A stretch of 64,000 nt of DNA from the NCBI RefSeq assembly GCF_016801865.2, contig NC_068939.1, forward strand, positions 156,184,240 through 156,248,239. The letters are read 5' to 3'. Below, one piece after another: positions 47,157 to 60,223 of this stretch; within the stretch, counting starts at the first letter, position 1; each line of letters begins with the position of its first letter. The translations under genes were made by a program, and so were the position numbers. Under the pieces are notes generated by a model that ran no database searches, was not told the DNA's origin, and saw only the letters and a list, made by a program, of their open reading frames with translations. This DNA comes from Culex pipiens pallens (lineage: Eukaryota; Arthropoda; Insecta; Diptera; Culicidae).

Positions 47157-49260
47157 GAGTCAAATGTTCGAAATTTATTTGAACTTAACAGTTTGCAGCA
47201 TTGATATTATCTATTCAAATGACGTGATTAAAATATAAGCTTTTTTTTTTGCTCACGTGATTATTCCTACCAAGATTTCCATCTTTTGTATCGTACCTGT
47301 AAGAAAAAAAAAAGAAAAAAACAAATCAGAAATGTCTAATTAGAACCCAACAACATAATAAAACGACCTGACTAAAATGTATATCATTAAATGTAATACA
47401 TACTTTCCAAAACGAAAAAAAACACGCCACGATTGACACGAGCCCAGCGGGTTGCCCCCTGAGGTCCAATTCGTGGTCACTATCCGCTGCCGGGATTGTC
47501 GCGTGAAGTAAATCACTTTTACTTTCATCGGCGAGAATCGTATGGCATGTGTCCATTTGAACACGGCGACGCTGCTCGGAAATAATCTCACGCATCTGAG
47601 AAATGGCCCCGAGGGGGCGCTGGTGACGGTCACATTGTTTTGGCCCTGATGGCGGCACTCGGAGCCAATATCTGCATACCTTTCCGTGAAGAGGAAGCCC
47701 TTCATTTTTCACGTGAATCCACCGATCTTATCGGCGGCCGACGATCTGGTCCACAAGGGTCATTCGGAGGTCTTCCCACCATCGACATTGGTTGGATATT
47801 ACAAATTGTCAGAGTTCGACAGCCGGTAACGACAAACGGCCGTGCTGCTGCGGAGATTGTGTTCCTCCCCGAAAACAGTGAATGAATAACTAAACGAACC
47901 GCGATCGAGACAGTTTTCACAGACAAGTGGATGGAACAATTCGTTAAAAATTTGGGGTGATCGTAACCTCCTCCAAATATCTCTGACTGATTTTATTGGA
48001 ATTAATGGAAAACCATCCAGCAACAAGAGACACCCAAAATTAACCTCACTTTCACTTTCGTTGATTGTTGGCTTCTGCAGCCTCGGAAGACGTTCTCCCC
48101 TGGGGACCCGATGTGAACCGGGGTCATTACCGGTGGCATGACCCGGGTAGAATCTTCTTAGGCTATCCCCTTTGCCCCCCGATGGTTCACGATTTAGTGT
48201 TGATAGATTGGGATCGAACAAGAAAAATCGATGCTAAATAGTGATGAATAGGCCCTTAAACAGGGGTGAAGATTTACGAGTTAGGTGGAGGCTCTGAACG
48301 AGGAAGAATTAATGATCTTTGGGTTAGATGGTCGATAAATCAAAGGCCGACCGGCTCGTCAAGTGGCCATCGGGTCAGGTCATTGGCAGCAGTGCGGGGA
48401 CCCTAGAATGCGTGAAAGTGCTGCTACCCGTGTTTGGCGTTGGGTGAAATTTTCTGTTTTGGATTGGTTGATGTTTCCAGAGACTTTGGAGGCCTGAACT
48501 TCCTTAGCGTTTTAATTTTAAATTTGTTCAACTGAAGAAAACAAATTGTAAAGCACACATTAAAAAATTTAAATTTTGAATAAAATTGATAGATGAATAT
48601 AACCTTATTTAAATGCAAATTTTACCTGTGTTTATGTGCAATTACACAAAAAGAGAATATATGTGAATCAATTTTAGAGGAAGTACTCTTACATAAAATG
48701 TGTCCACATTCCAGATGCAATATTATCAAGATTTAAATGACTGTGTAATTCTTTACTTTTTGAGAAAATCTATTTTTTTTAGTAGATGAAAATATGTCCA
48801 TACATTCTCTAACTCAAGAGAAAGCAGAACTTTAAGTTTTCTAAAAAAAATGGGAAACGAAAAAATAAACAATTTTATTTAAATTTTTGTTTTCCCTCGG
48901 CCACGTTCAAAGTCATTGTGGGCACAATTGATAAAATGGCAAAAAATACATAAACAATCTAAACTTTCGATCGATAATTCTTTGGATTTTTTAAAGATAA
49001 AAAAGCTATAAGTCTTTTCCCGATCTGTTACCTCAAAATCATTTTTTTAAAGAGTTCAAAAGTGACTCATTTGATTATAAATGCAAAAATAAACGTATTG
49101 AATTCATATCAGTTTACATTCTATTGTCAAAGTTTTGTTTAAATAAACAATTATGTTTAGCAATTATTATTTTTTGCGAAAGAATTTGGAAGATTTGAAA
49201 TTGATGATGTAATATAACCTCAATTTAGACTGAAAAAGTGGAATTACACTGGATAATAGG
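47157..49260. other. GC-richer patch then AT-rich; no gene seen
   Basis: 47400-48480 is GC-richer, and frames of 120-140 codons are open on the minus strand in overlapping registers. None shows a domain, consistent start context or splice sites I would trust. It may be regulatory or a decayed gene. 48500-49260 is AT-rich. Confidence 0.35.
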
Positions 49261-49800
49261 TACAGTCATCCCTCATATTCGGAACAGTTTACAGATCGGC
49301 CAATGTTCAACAAATCATATAAAATCGATAATTGAACATAATGAATTGCTTTTACCTTCATGTGAAAGCTTTTCTTGCGAGCTTTCGATTGATGTATAGA
49401 CCGGTTGTACATTTTTACGTTTTATATCAAGTTTTCAAAGAAAAACATTGACCCTTGAAATCCACAAATTCGGAACACTTTTTTCTTACGAAGTAAACAA
49501 ACTCTTTTTTCTCTCCTCTTAAATTCAGGTGTTCCACAATTGTGGGAGACACAATAACATCCCACAATCATGGAACAGGCAATTTGGAGGCAGTGTTTTG
49601 GTGCTCTAAATAAAATGGTCTGGAAACGCAGTTTTTGTTTAAAAAGTATTACTTTTACTGGTGAAATAGCAAGAGAGTGTCCAAATAAAGGCCCTAAAAA
49701 TAGCAGGGTCGGCAGAAAAGTTGCATTTTGCATTCTATTGACAAATTAAGACAAAAGTGTTCCGAATTTGTGGGTGTTCCGAATATGTGGGATGACTGTA
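49261..49800. mobile_element. MITE with TACAGTCATCCC termini
   Basis: TACAGTCATCCCTCATATTC at the left is inverted at the right with one mismatch over 26 bp. TA lies at both edges. ATTCGGAACAC or a close variant recurs near both ends. 540 bp with no transposase. The ends resemble the mariner/pogo group. Confidence 0.8.
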
Positions 49801-52800
49801 ATATTACATATTTTAGAAGCAAAATTACACATTTTTTTTACATTAAAAAAGAACAGAAAATGAACATTTTTTATTGATTTATTAATTGTACGGTCAGTTC
49901 TTTATTGGACTCGGTTGTTGAAAACGACCGTCGAAATAGGCGGCAGGTCAGATGCGGGATTACAAACGTCAAAACCTCTCCCTCTCACTTCGTCTCACCA
50001 TCCAGCCGCAGCTCTGTTGACAAACAAACGGAGCACGAGGTCGCATGATGATGGCGGCATCGGGCCAGAACTAGGGATGATCATATAATACAAATTGTAA
50101 CTATTTTCAAGAAAAATATTATTTTGCCAAGATGTTGAAATATTAGATGGAATATGTTTTTGATTTTGGAGAAGAGATTAAAGATATAAATTGTCAGCCA
50201 CCATTTTGATTTGTATTAAAATTTTTCACAAAAATTGGGCACTATTTTTTTTCAAATAATTGCAAGTCTATTTCCACAGAAAGTTTGAACCTTTTCTGTT
50301 TTTCCCCTTTTATTTTTTTAGCAAATATTGAAATCCATTTAAGCATTTCTCACAAAAATAGGCTTTTTTATTTGTCAAAAACTTGGGGAGTACTTCCTAT
50401 ATGACCAAAGAGGCCATTTCAATCTGGCAGATGTCTACATAAAAAATCCATCGAAATATTCAAAAATGTGTATCATGGAGACTAGGTTTTGATCGATTCG
50501 GTTTCTTCAGCAATGTTATAGGTTTTTATGAAGAGATTTTAGGAAAAATAGTTACACTCTAAATAAAAAAAAATTGATTAAGTTTTTGAATCAAAAACAA
50601 ACTTTGGCAAAATTAACATTTGAAAAATTATTTCGACGTGTTTCTGATTATCAAAAATGCACAAAAATAAGCGTAAAAATAAAAACGGTTTTTTGTATTG
50701 AAATGGTTGTTTTACTTTTAGAAATCATGATCAAAATGGCTTTGTGTTCAATAATGGTATATTTTTCTTAATTTAATTAATTTTGTGGAAAAGTAAAAAA
50801 GAAAAATGTAGTTTTTAAACCTAATTCTTATTTGCTGGATTATTCTTAATAATACCTACAACATTGCCAGAGGCAATCAGAAAGTCCGTTCGCAGGACAC
50901 CAATTTGTGAATATTTTGTAAGCATTATGGACAGCTGCCAAACTGTTTAAAGATTTGAATTTCATGATTCTGATTTTTTTCTTGAACGGTTCAGATTATC
51001 AAATACTTAAATAATATATTTTTTTAAAAAGCCTTATGTTACAAGTGAACACAAAATTATTGTTTTGGGATAGAATTATATGTCACCATAACAAATTGTA
51101 TTGCCAACGCAACATAAAGTTTATTTTTATCGATAATTGCAGCTTCAGGTGAGATTTATCATGACATTTTAAGACCAAACAGCAATTAGTGCCAAACAAG
51201 AAATAATAAGCGACGCGATCAGATTTCATACTCTACTGCATTTCTCACGTGCATTTCTATTACAAGCCAAACTGCATCACTTGCAGTTTCATCCCAACAG
51301 ATCCAGTTCCGATCGAAGCCGGTTCAACTCTCTACCAGCACTGACCGTCTGAAAAAAAACCTGCCTAAGGCAACATTCACATTCATGCTACACCGCAGCA
51401 AAACTAGAAAACTAGTTCACTCCACTCTAATCGCCATAACTTCTGCCTAGGCACAACAGAGTGTACGCGCGATCATCCCAAGCGAAAGTTCCCGGCGAAA
51501 ACCTGACCAAGTTCAACACACTCTGCTCGCTCTCAGTCAGCGCAGCTTCTGGGGTCCAGGTTGGAAACTGCAGCCAAGGTCGATGAAAAGGGAACCTCCT
51601 CCTCCTATTCTAGAGCCTCGGAGGTTGGCCAGTTTTCGATTTCAAGGAAATTAGACGAGTTGGCCGCGGCCAGAAGGCCAACGTACTCCAAAAATCGAGG
51701 AAAATGAAGGGGGAAGAGGGGGGAGAGCAATTACAACATAATCCAAATTTACATAATGTCGATTTTGTGAGAAGTGCGCTGCCGACGGGCTGTTGATGGG
51801 CACTTGGTTGAATCTTCAAAGACGTTTGTAGATGCGGTCATGACGGTGAGTGATGTTGATCGTGCTGAAGAAGATGATAGACTATAGAGTGCGCGCAGCA
51901 GTGGAGAGCAAATTGGGGATCACTTTTCATTTCGTTTTGTTGGGCTCTTCGGAATTGGCTTGGAAGAACCCGAAAAGGGATGGGCCGGGATAAAGATAGG
52001 GGGAATAGAAATTAATTAACTCACATTTGGAGTGTTGCTTGAACACGAACGGCGTTCTGAACAAAATATAATGAGGGGTACTTTTGGTATTCCAAAATGA
52101 TTTACTTTATTCTGGTTTACAATTAAAATCTTCAACATTAAAACTAATCGTCAAAAATTTCATAGTTTCGAGTACCAACTGAGCTTAAATTTTTTGAGGT
52201 GCTTCTGGAATAAGTTTTTGTCCTATTCAGAGAACCAAAGGTTATGATACTCCTGTGTTAGAATCAGAACAACAAAGTTTCCGAGATATGTGCAAACCTG
52301 CCCCAACTCCTGTTTGATTGGGGAAGGCCTCTTCCAGAACCAGCCCCGGTCATCGTCGGAGAAATTATATCAACAGGGCAATAACCATCATCATCACTCA
52401 GTCTAATGACTCTGACGCGCGCGCACATTTCTTTGACGGAGCGGCCAAGAAGGTGCCAAAGCCCATCACCCGGAATGGAACGAACGGCTCGCTGGTCTGG
52501 TCAACGAAATCCCCTTTTACGGCCAGACCAACCAAGACCACGGTCGCGCTGGAGTCAGCAAGAGTCAATCAACAAACTTACGTGCGGGCATAAAATGGAA
52601 TGAGTTAGCTGCTTTCTTTGACCATGTTTGGGCTCCTCTATTCGAGACGTCGTCGTCGTCTTTGAACGAACGCAACACTCCCCGTCGGAACAACTTTCTC
52701 CTTCGGAGATCGACGAGAATCTAACAGGGACCACTCTTGGATCAGGGAGGCTGCTGGGGAGTGGGGTTCACCAGGGGAGCAACATACCGGCTCTAATGAC

Positions 52801-53333
52801 ATTAAATGTTTGGCTTCTATTCAAACGAAAACAGAAAAGGAGAATTTTAGACTCTTTCTTCAAGAAGCTTGACACCTGACTGAGCTGAGATAGGATAATC
52901 CATCATCCAGAGGAGAGAGGAAATACCGAGGAGTCTTGAGATATCGACTAGTCATCACGCATTCTGCTGCCATTAACGAGATTTTGACATGGCTGAGAGC
53001 AAGGAAATGGGGAGTCTATTAAAAATTTTCCTGTCGGTTGATAGAGTCTGTCTCCACGTTTGGCTACCTACGATACTGTAGCGATGAACCTCACAGGTGG
53101 GAGAATATGTAATTATTATAGAGATGATGAAATGAGATGGATTAAAAGATTGTCGAGAGTGTTATTGAGTGCACGAAGAATCGCTTAATAGGTTCTTAGG
53201 AAAAAGTTTGTTGATACTATACAATTAAAAAAGATATTAAAACATCTTAAAATAATTGAGTAATTTCAAAATAAAATTCTGTTGAAATTAAGAGAATCAT
53301 TCACGCAAATTAAAGAGTGTTTCTTTGGGCTCA
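49801..53333. other. No gene seen; includes a foldback-family fragment
   Basis: 50390-50600 matches the foldback family of 18317-19552 (ACCAAAGAGGCCATTT, then TTTTGATCGATTCGG and TTCTTCAGCAA). 51200-52050 and 52280-53130 are GC-richer with no recognisable coding domain and could be regulatory. The remainder is AT-rich. Confidence 0.4.
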
Positions 53334-53341
53334 CTTTTAAA

Positions 53342-55396
53342 TAGAGGTGGGCAAAAAAAGAGCGAGCCGCTCAAAGAGCCGGTTCACTGAAAAGAGCGAA
53401 AGAACCGTGGCTCACTTAAAAACAACCGCCGTTTTTTTAAACTTTTGTCTTTTTAAAGAACCGGCTTAAGATGGCATGATTTTTGTTATAAATATAATTT
53501 ATTGAATTAAAAAAAAAATGTGGTATTAAATTTGTTTTTGTGAATTGAAAATGCAATTTCAAATATTTCAATGCTTATAAAAATTAATCCCAAAAGTAAA
53601 TGATTTTTTAAACAACATGAAAAAAACTTTTCACTTTGCAACTGTTTGTACATTAAATACAGGCCCGTGATACTGACGTAGCTTGCTGAAGCCGCCACCA
53701 AATGTTTAGTGGCGCTGTTTCGGGATTAACATTTCAGAGGGTCACAAATCAAAATATAAATCTTATTTATTTTTTTTTGGAAAACAAATTCCTGTAGCTG
53801 TTCAGAATGATTTTTTTATGGCTAGCATCTGGTCTCAGGCAAAGCTTCCCAGCAGGTGTCTTTTTAAAATCCTCTGAAATGTCTTCCGCAAATTCTAATT
53901 TGGCCAATGAACTTAGAGATCATCATAATGGTAATTTAAATCTACAATTTTAGGCGGTTCAACCAATATGTGAGCTAAACCATGTTGTTGGGAAACCTTG
54001 GGGAAACCTTAAGAGCGAGTCCACGAACAGGGTATAGCCCATTGTTAGGGACGTCGTGGAGCTCACCAATCTGCCAAATTCAGGGGTAGTTTGAACTTAT
54101 ATAACTAACATTTGGGTTAAATATGAGCACTCTAGCTTAATGGAAAGTGGAACAAATCTGGACACAACATTTGAATCAAAGTTCAATATACTCAAAAAAA
54201 AAAATCTGCGACTAAGGCAAATTTCAATTGAGCCTAAAAATTCTTAAACAGGGCTTAAAAATGCTACAAAATGAAGGGTGAAGCATCCCAATTGTTCAAA
54301 TCTAACGGATGTACGAAAAAAAAGTTGAATTTCATCCATTTATGCCTACTCTTTAAAAAAAAAAAATAAAAAAAAAATAATAAGGGTCGGCTCTTGTCGG
54401 TTGACATTTCGTATCGTTGGATATGAACCTAATTTCCAATAAATGTGAATCGGTGATTTTTTTAAATTTTAGTATAGTAAAGAGTGTAAATGAATAAATA
54501 TAAACATTTTAATACATGTTATTCTGAAATTGGCTCAGGAATTCGAATTTGATAGATCCGAGCAAAATTTAATTTTGTTGCGTTGTGTCTATTCTACCTG
54601 AAACCAATTATAAATATCCAAATATTGTGCAAAAACTTTGCTAAATTCACTTCCCAATTCACCCCATGTGTCCCGATTTACCCCGGGTAATGGTACACAT
54701 ATAATTTTATTTTAACTAACAAAACAAAAAAAAAATGATTTTCGTCCTTTCGATTTTGCGCCCTTTTTGTTATGTTACTCCCCATAATTTTGACACTAGA
54801 CACCAAAACTTTGGTACATTTTAGGCTTCAGTGACATTGTATGCAGATGACAGCAGTAGCATCCCCGTGATTAAATATAACCGAAATACAAATTTGAGCA
54901 TTTTAAATTGCATAATTTGTAAAATATTTCCAAAAATCTACTGGATAGTTTAGAGATTTTGGAAAAAAAAATCCTTTTGTCCGATTAACCTTTAGCGTTT
55001 ATAGACTTTACCGATTAAATCAGAATGTAGAAAAGAGTTCACTGAATGTTTTCTCCAAATAAAATATCAGCATTAGTTCAATTCTTGCAGAAATAAACGC
55101 AATTTTAAAATTAATAGCAATTTTTCCAAATCCTAGATTTAAGTTTAGATGCAATTCAACTAATCGAATGTTTTGGTTCGATTAGAAATCTTGACATAGT
55201 GGCGGTCTCCAATGGTTTTAAAGGGCTTCTCGTTTTCAGTTTTATTTTTTTTTATCAAATAATTTGAAAAAGTTCAATGTGAAATTACTAAAAAAATCTT
55301 TTCATCCAAATTTTGAAAAAGAGCGAAAAAGCCGTTAAAAAGAGCGGCTCTTTTTAATGAGCGAACGAAAATTAAGAGCGGTTTTGCCCATCTCTA
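53342..55396. mobile_element. hAT-like non-autonomous element with 8-bp target duplication
   Basis: TAGAGGTGGGCAAAA at the left is inverted at the right as TAGAGATGGGCAAAA. CTTTTAAA at 53334-53341 is repeated at 55397-55404, an exact 8-bp target duplication as made by hAT transposases, and AGAGRTGGGCAAA is a common insect hAT terminus. Subterminal GAGCGG/GAGCCG motifs (AAAGAGCG, CCGCTC) occur near both ends. Over about 2 kb no transposase frame survives, so it needs a partner for movement. Confidence 0.85.
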
Positions 55397-55404
55397 CTTT
55401 TAAA

Positions 55405-55596
55405 TATTTTATAAATTCAGTTCCTAGTACAATAAAAGATCTGTTTACAACCACATAAATTTCCTGTCAAAATAAAAAAAGTTCATTCAGAAACAAACAT
55501 ATTTCAATGTTTGTTTCTGAATGACCTAAGAAACAATTTGAGAAAAATGGATTTGGAAAGATTTCTAAAGGTAGTATTTCAGCATTCTTCTTATTT
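55405..55596. repeat. Flank with a perfect 18-bp hairpin
   Basis: 55483-55500 and 55507-55524 are perfect inverted copies (TCATTCAGAAACAAACAT) around a 6-nt loop, 70 bp before the second satellite. No gene. Confidence 0.6.
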
Positions 55597-56480
55597 AGTA
55601 TTTAAGTATTTTAGTATTTTAGTATTTTAGTATTTTAGTATTTTAGTATTTTAGTATTTTAGTATTTTAGTATTTTAGTATTTTAGTATTTTAGTATTTT
55701 AGTATTTTAGTATTTTAGTATTTTAGTATTTTAGTATTTTAGTATTTTAGTATTTTAGTATTTTAGTATTTTAGTATTTTAGTATTTTAGTATTTTAGTA
55801 TTTTAGTATTTTAGTATTTTAGTATTTTAGTATTTTAGTATTTTAGTATTTTAGTATTTTAGTATTTTAGTATTTTAGTATTTTAGTATTTTAGTATTTT
55901 AGTATTTTAGTATTTTAGTATTTTAGTATTTTAGTATTTTAGTATTTTAGTATTTTAGTATTTTAGTATTTTAGTATTTTAGTATTTTAGTATTTTAGTA
56001 TTTTAGTATTTTAGTATTTTAGTATTTTAGTATTTTAGTATTTTAGTATTTTAGTATTTTAGTATTTTAGTATTTTAGTATTTTAGTATTTTAGTATTTT
56101 AGTATTTTAGTATTTTAGTATTTTAGTATTTTAGTATTTTAGTATTTTAGTATTTTAGTATTTTAGTATTTTAGTATTTTAGTATTTTAGTATTTTAGTA
56201 TTTTAGTATTTTAGTATTTTAGTATTTTAGTATTTTAGTATTTTAGTATTTTAGTATTTTAGTATTTTAGTATTTTAGTATTTTAGTATTTTAGTATTTT
56301 AGTATTTTAGTATTTTAGTATTTTAGTATTTTAGTATTTTAGTATTTTAGTATTTTAGTATTTTAGTATTTTAGTATTTTAGTATTTTAGTATTTTAGTA
56401 TTTTAGTATTTTAGTATTTTAGTATTATTTTAGTATTTGAATATTTTAGTATTTTAGTATTTAGTACTTTAGTATTTTAG
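55597..56480 (+). repeat. TATTTTAG 8-bp satellite, array 2
   Basis: About 100 almost identical copies of TATTTTAG run from 55606 to about 56421, then slightly varied units to 56480. The entry sequence (TTTAGTATTTAAG, then the octamers) is the same as at the start of array 1, and both lie in the same orientation with a T-rich exit. Confidence 0.95.
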
Positions 56481-59232
56481 CATTTCAGTGTTTAAGTATA
56501 ATTTATATTTTTGATTTGTTGTAGTTTTGTTTTTTTTTACCTTTGAATTTTATTTTTTCATGTTTTTTTTTGAATTTCTGTAATTTTTGTAAATTTTAAA
56601 CGATTGCTAGCAATTATTGAAAATTTGAGATAAGTCCATCACTGTTGTATACGCCAAAAACATCAAAATGAAATTTCTCCAAAAAGAAAAAAGTAAAACC
56701 TGTAACCTTAACCTGTCGTCACCTCGTGTCCAATTAGCTGAAAATTATGTCTCAAAAATCACGGTCGTCCACTAAATAAGACAAGCCGTCCATCGCATGC
56801 AAGCTTCTGTAAGGTTAATTGTCACATTTAAGCCTTCCGGGTTTGAGTGACGAGCATAAAACTTTCAGCGAAAAAAAAAGAGATAAAATTAAGGGAAAAT
56901 CTTTTCAAAAACCTGTGACTGCGCAGCATCTGCGCACCTTTTGGGCTTTTTTTTTGGGTGAAGTTTTACTTTTTGTTTCATCCTCTGCACCCTAATAACA
57001 ATCATCATCACACACTACCGCCGTATGATTATATGGCCCAGCACGCACACACGCATTGCACCACCATCGTCGAGCCCCTCGTCGCGAGAGACCTTGGAAA
57101 AGCCCACGAGGGGCGCACGCGGTTTTTGTGGTTTGTATTTATCTTTATTAAAATTCATTCTTTTATTTTCGTTACTTTTTTTAGTAAAGCGCCTTTTTTT
57201 TCTCCACTCTCCTCTTTTCTCATCCTCCTCTCTTCGTCGACTTTTGGCTGAATGCGAAGGATTTTCAGCGAGATTATTAGCAATAATTATGATTATTATT
57301 ATTTGGAGAAAGTTTCTGTTATTTTTTCCCTTGGTCTCGGCCGCTGGGTGGTTGTTTTTGTTGTTGTTTCGATGAGCTCACACTGATGATGCGTGCATGC
57401 ATGTGATTTTGCCACGAGATAAAAAAAAAACAAAAAAAAAAACGAACGATTGGTTTCGGTTTATTGCGTATTGTGACGCCCCTCGGTGCCGGATTCGAGC
57501 GATTGCACATGCCGGTATTATTATTATTACACGCAGCATCAGTGTCGGCAATATTCATGCGGTTTGTGTGCTTTACCCCCTGGCGACAATACGGTGGCTC
57601 ACGTGAAAATTTGGTATTCATGTATGCTAATTGGCAAGATAAAGACTCCAGCACGGAAAGGATATGCACAGTATTTATTGAAAAAAGTAGGACGCACTAT
57701 TATTAATAATTTTAATGGGATATGAAATATAATAATAACGAATGAAGGGTATTCCGAAAGTTTATATAAATCAGTCTAGATTCACATGCTTGTATGCTGC
57801 TCGGAACACAGTGTTTAATTGGAGAACTGTTGATCCCTTTTTTCCCTGAAAACTCATTCTAATGTTTCATAATGTTTAATAACCATCAATTATTATCAAA
57901 GAATTTAACGTAAACATTAAATAAAATATAGACTACTCTTCAAATCAGGTGGTTAATCTTCGTTCATCACTTATTAAAGATGTAAACGATCGTTTACCCT
58001 TTACCCCCAAAGGAGCTAAAAGTACTTTTTTCCACATTATTTCGACCCCATCCCCATGCAAAGTGCATCTCCATTAGCGCGAAATGGCATAAGTCTATGG
58101 CATCATTGAGCGCGCCACCGATTACGGTTGACCTTCACGACGAAGCATCCCAGGGTATCAATTTCGCCATCTTGCACCACCCTCTACACGGTTACGGTAT
58201 TCATAGGTTCAAACCCTCACGCGGGTAGTTTGAGGAGGAGGTCCCTCAATGCTTTGCAATGTGGGGGAGCCTCCGCTACCTACCAATTCCTTAAATCACG
58301 TTTTCCTGTTACAACTCGATCTCCCGCCAACGCCAAGTCCCAGGCAAAACAATGAGCTAATACTCTCCGCTCGGTTTAATAACCTCTTAGCTCACCTTTT
58401 AAGCCCCATCGCCAGGTTAGAGCAGCTAGCGCGCCAAACATGGGGGCCGTTGTTGCCGGCAGCAGCAGCCAACACATGGGCGGCCGACGCCGCGAATGAA
58501 AGAAAACCTTGCGCAAAAAAACTTTCTCTTTTATTATAACCCGTATTACTGTGCCGTCGCTGCTACCCGTTCCGGCCGACCGGGGTCCCGTCCCAGCCTG
58601 CGGCCATCACTCTAGCGGGCAGACTGTAGGTACGGTCTCAAGCCAAACGATGCGATACCTGAGCTGAGAAGTTGTAACACTGACGTTAGGCTGCTGCTTA
58701 GGGAAGAATTGGTTTGGAACTAACGAGTGTGGTACCGTCATTGGAAGTTAATTTGATATTTTAGTAGATTTTTTTTTATAATAACTATCATAGTGGTTCA
58801 AAGTTGACATTTCGCTGTCTATTACTAGCGTGCCCAGCTCTTTGAAGAAGGTTGGGCAATAATATGGACGTTTTGAAAAATACGTCATTTGTGGACACCC
58901 CCTGACCAAATTTATAACAAATTTCTGTGGATGGTGGGGCAGTTGCCCCATGTTGCCCCACCCTGTGCACGCTAGTGCAGTGTCTATTAAAATCATGGAA
59001 AATAACTTATGACTATTTTTTTTGTCAAGGTAAAGTACGATTTTTGGGGCTGGAAATCATAATGAGAACAGAAATTTTGTTTCTAAGATGCAAATCTATA
59101 AAATCGTACAATTCAAAATTGCATTTTGTCACAATTAAACTCTCTCTAACTATAAATGAATAAAAAAATCTAAGTGTAAACGAAATCTTTCATTTGTTGA
59201 AATATTTTTCAACAATTTCCTGCTCAAATTCA
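56481..59232. other. No gene seen
   Basis: 56990-57700 and 58040-58720 are GC-richer patches with overlapping short frames on both strands and no recognisable domain. The rest is AT-rich. Confidence 0.4.
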
Positions 59233-59526
59233 TAACGTCATGATTCGAATTCGAATTCGAATGTATGTCAAATCTCTGTTATTTGACGAATTCTAACATC
59301 AACTTTTATTTAAAGTTTGTTTGAACGCTGTAGTTAATGTCAAAACAATTAAATAAAATAAAATTATAAGATTACCAAAAATGCGAAACATTTCACTGAA
59401 ATATTTCATAGGCGTCCGAAGCACCGGGAAGGCAAAGCAGAAATTTATGGTTTTGATTTCCTTAAATTCTAGCAAATTTTTAAATAAAATATCGATTGTT
59501 TTGATGTTAACAGCTTATTTGAGACC

Positions 59527-59897
59527 TACACAGCTAAAAAAGTAGTAATTCAGCTGCGTGTAAAAGGCCTGGGTGTAAAATAAATATTGCATTATTTTAT
59601 GCAATTTTATGTGATTTTACACCCTGAAATATGTAGCCCATCAGTATGGGAAACCTATTTGACCGAAATTTCAAACTAATATATGCGTTTATTCTTACAG
59701 CTTTTCATCGGTCTGATGGCTGAGTGGGCTAAGGCGCCAGTCCTTACTGTTGGTGCTGGGTTTGAATCCCGTCGGCTGCAACTTTTTTTGTGTATGCAAA
59801 AATTGTACATGCAGTGTGTAATATTAAGTGTTTATTTTGACGAAGGTGATGTGCATGCTTTTGCATGCGATTTTACCATCGGATTTTTTGCTGTGTA
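59527..59897 (+). mobile_element. TACACAGC-ended MITE carrying a tRNA-like core
   Basis: It starts TACACAGCTAAAAAA and ends TTTTTTGCTGTGTA, an inverted terminus of about 14 bp with TA at both edges. TGTAAAAT and ATTTTACAC form inner inverted motifs. The middle holds a tRNA-like block at 59710-59780. 371 bp with no coding frame. It is nested in the MITE at 59233-60223. Confidence 0.65.
59710..59780 (+). ncRNA. tRNA-like block inside the TACACAGC MITE
   Basis: An A box TGGCTGAGTGGGCTAAGG (59717-59734) and a B box GGTTTGAATCC (59759-59769) have tRNA spacing and resemble tRNA-Leu/Ser D and T arms. The anticodon stem CCAGT/GTTGG pairs, with loop triplet TTA. The acceptor arm does not pair, and the long variable arm of a Leu or Ser tRNA is absent, so it is not a functional tRNA. 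A run of T 10 bp downstream could stop Pol III. Confidence 0.6.
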
Positions 59898-60223
59898 AAA
59901 GAATGCCATTCACTAACATTTCAGTCCAAATTTTTGCGATTCATTAGCAAAATCGAGTGTCCGGAATTCGAAGCAAAAGTGTCCGGATTTCGAATCAGCT
60001 TTTATCAGTGTCCGGGATTCGAAGCACAACAAGTCATTTTAATTTTCAAATTCTGATGATTTTTTTTAGAAAAGACATATTTTGCATGCATTCTCTTAAA
60101 ACTGACTGTTAATTCTAGATCCTGATGATATTTCTTCATTTCCAACTTATTACATAATTTTTTTTGTCAGCTATAACAAAAATGATATGCTACTAAGTGT
60201 CCGGATTTCGAATCATGACGTTA

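Larger units (their letters stand above)
59233..60223. mobile_element. MITE with TAACGTCATGATTCGAA termini, nested host
   Basis: TAACGTCATGATTCGAA at the left is inverted perfectly (17 bp) at the right, with TA at both edges. GTGTCCGGATTTCGAA-type motifs repeat at 59958, 59979, 60008 and 60198, next to the right end. Another MITE (59527-59897) is inserted inside. No coding frame. Confidence 0.75.

Noticed and set aside
47326..48221. Minus-strand frames of 121-140 codons
   Set aside because: Two frames overlap in different registers, the opposite strand is also open, and none shows a recognisable domain or splice structure.
57025..57669. 116-codon frames on both strands
   Set aside because: The two overlap, with compositions driven by T- and A-rich runs; no domain.
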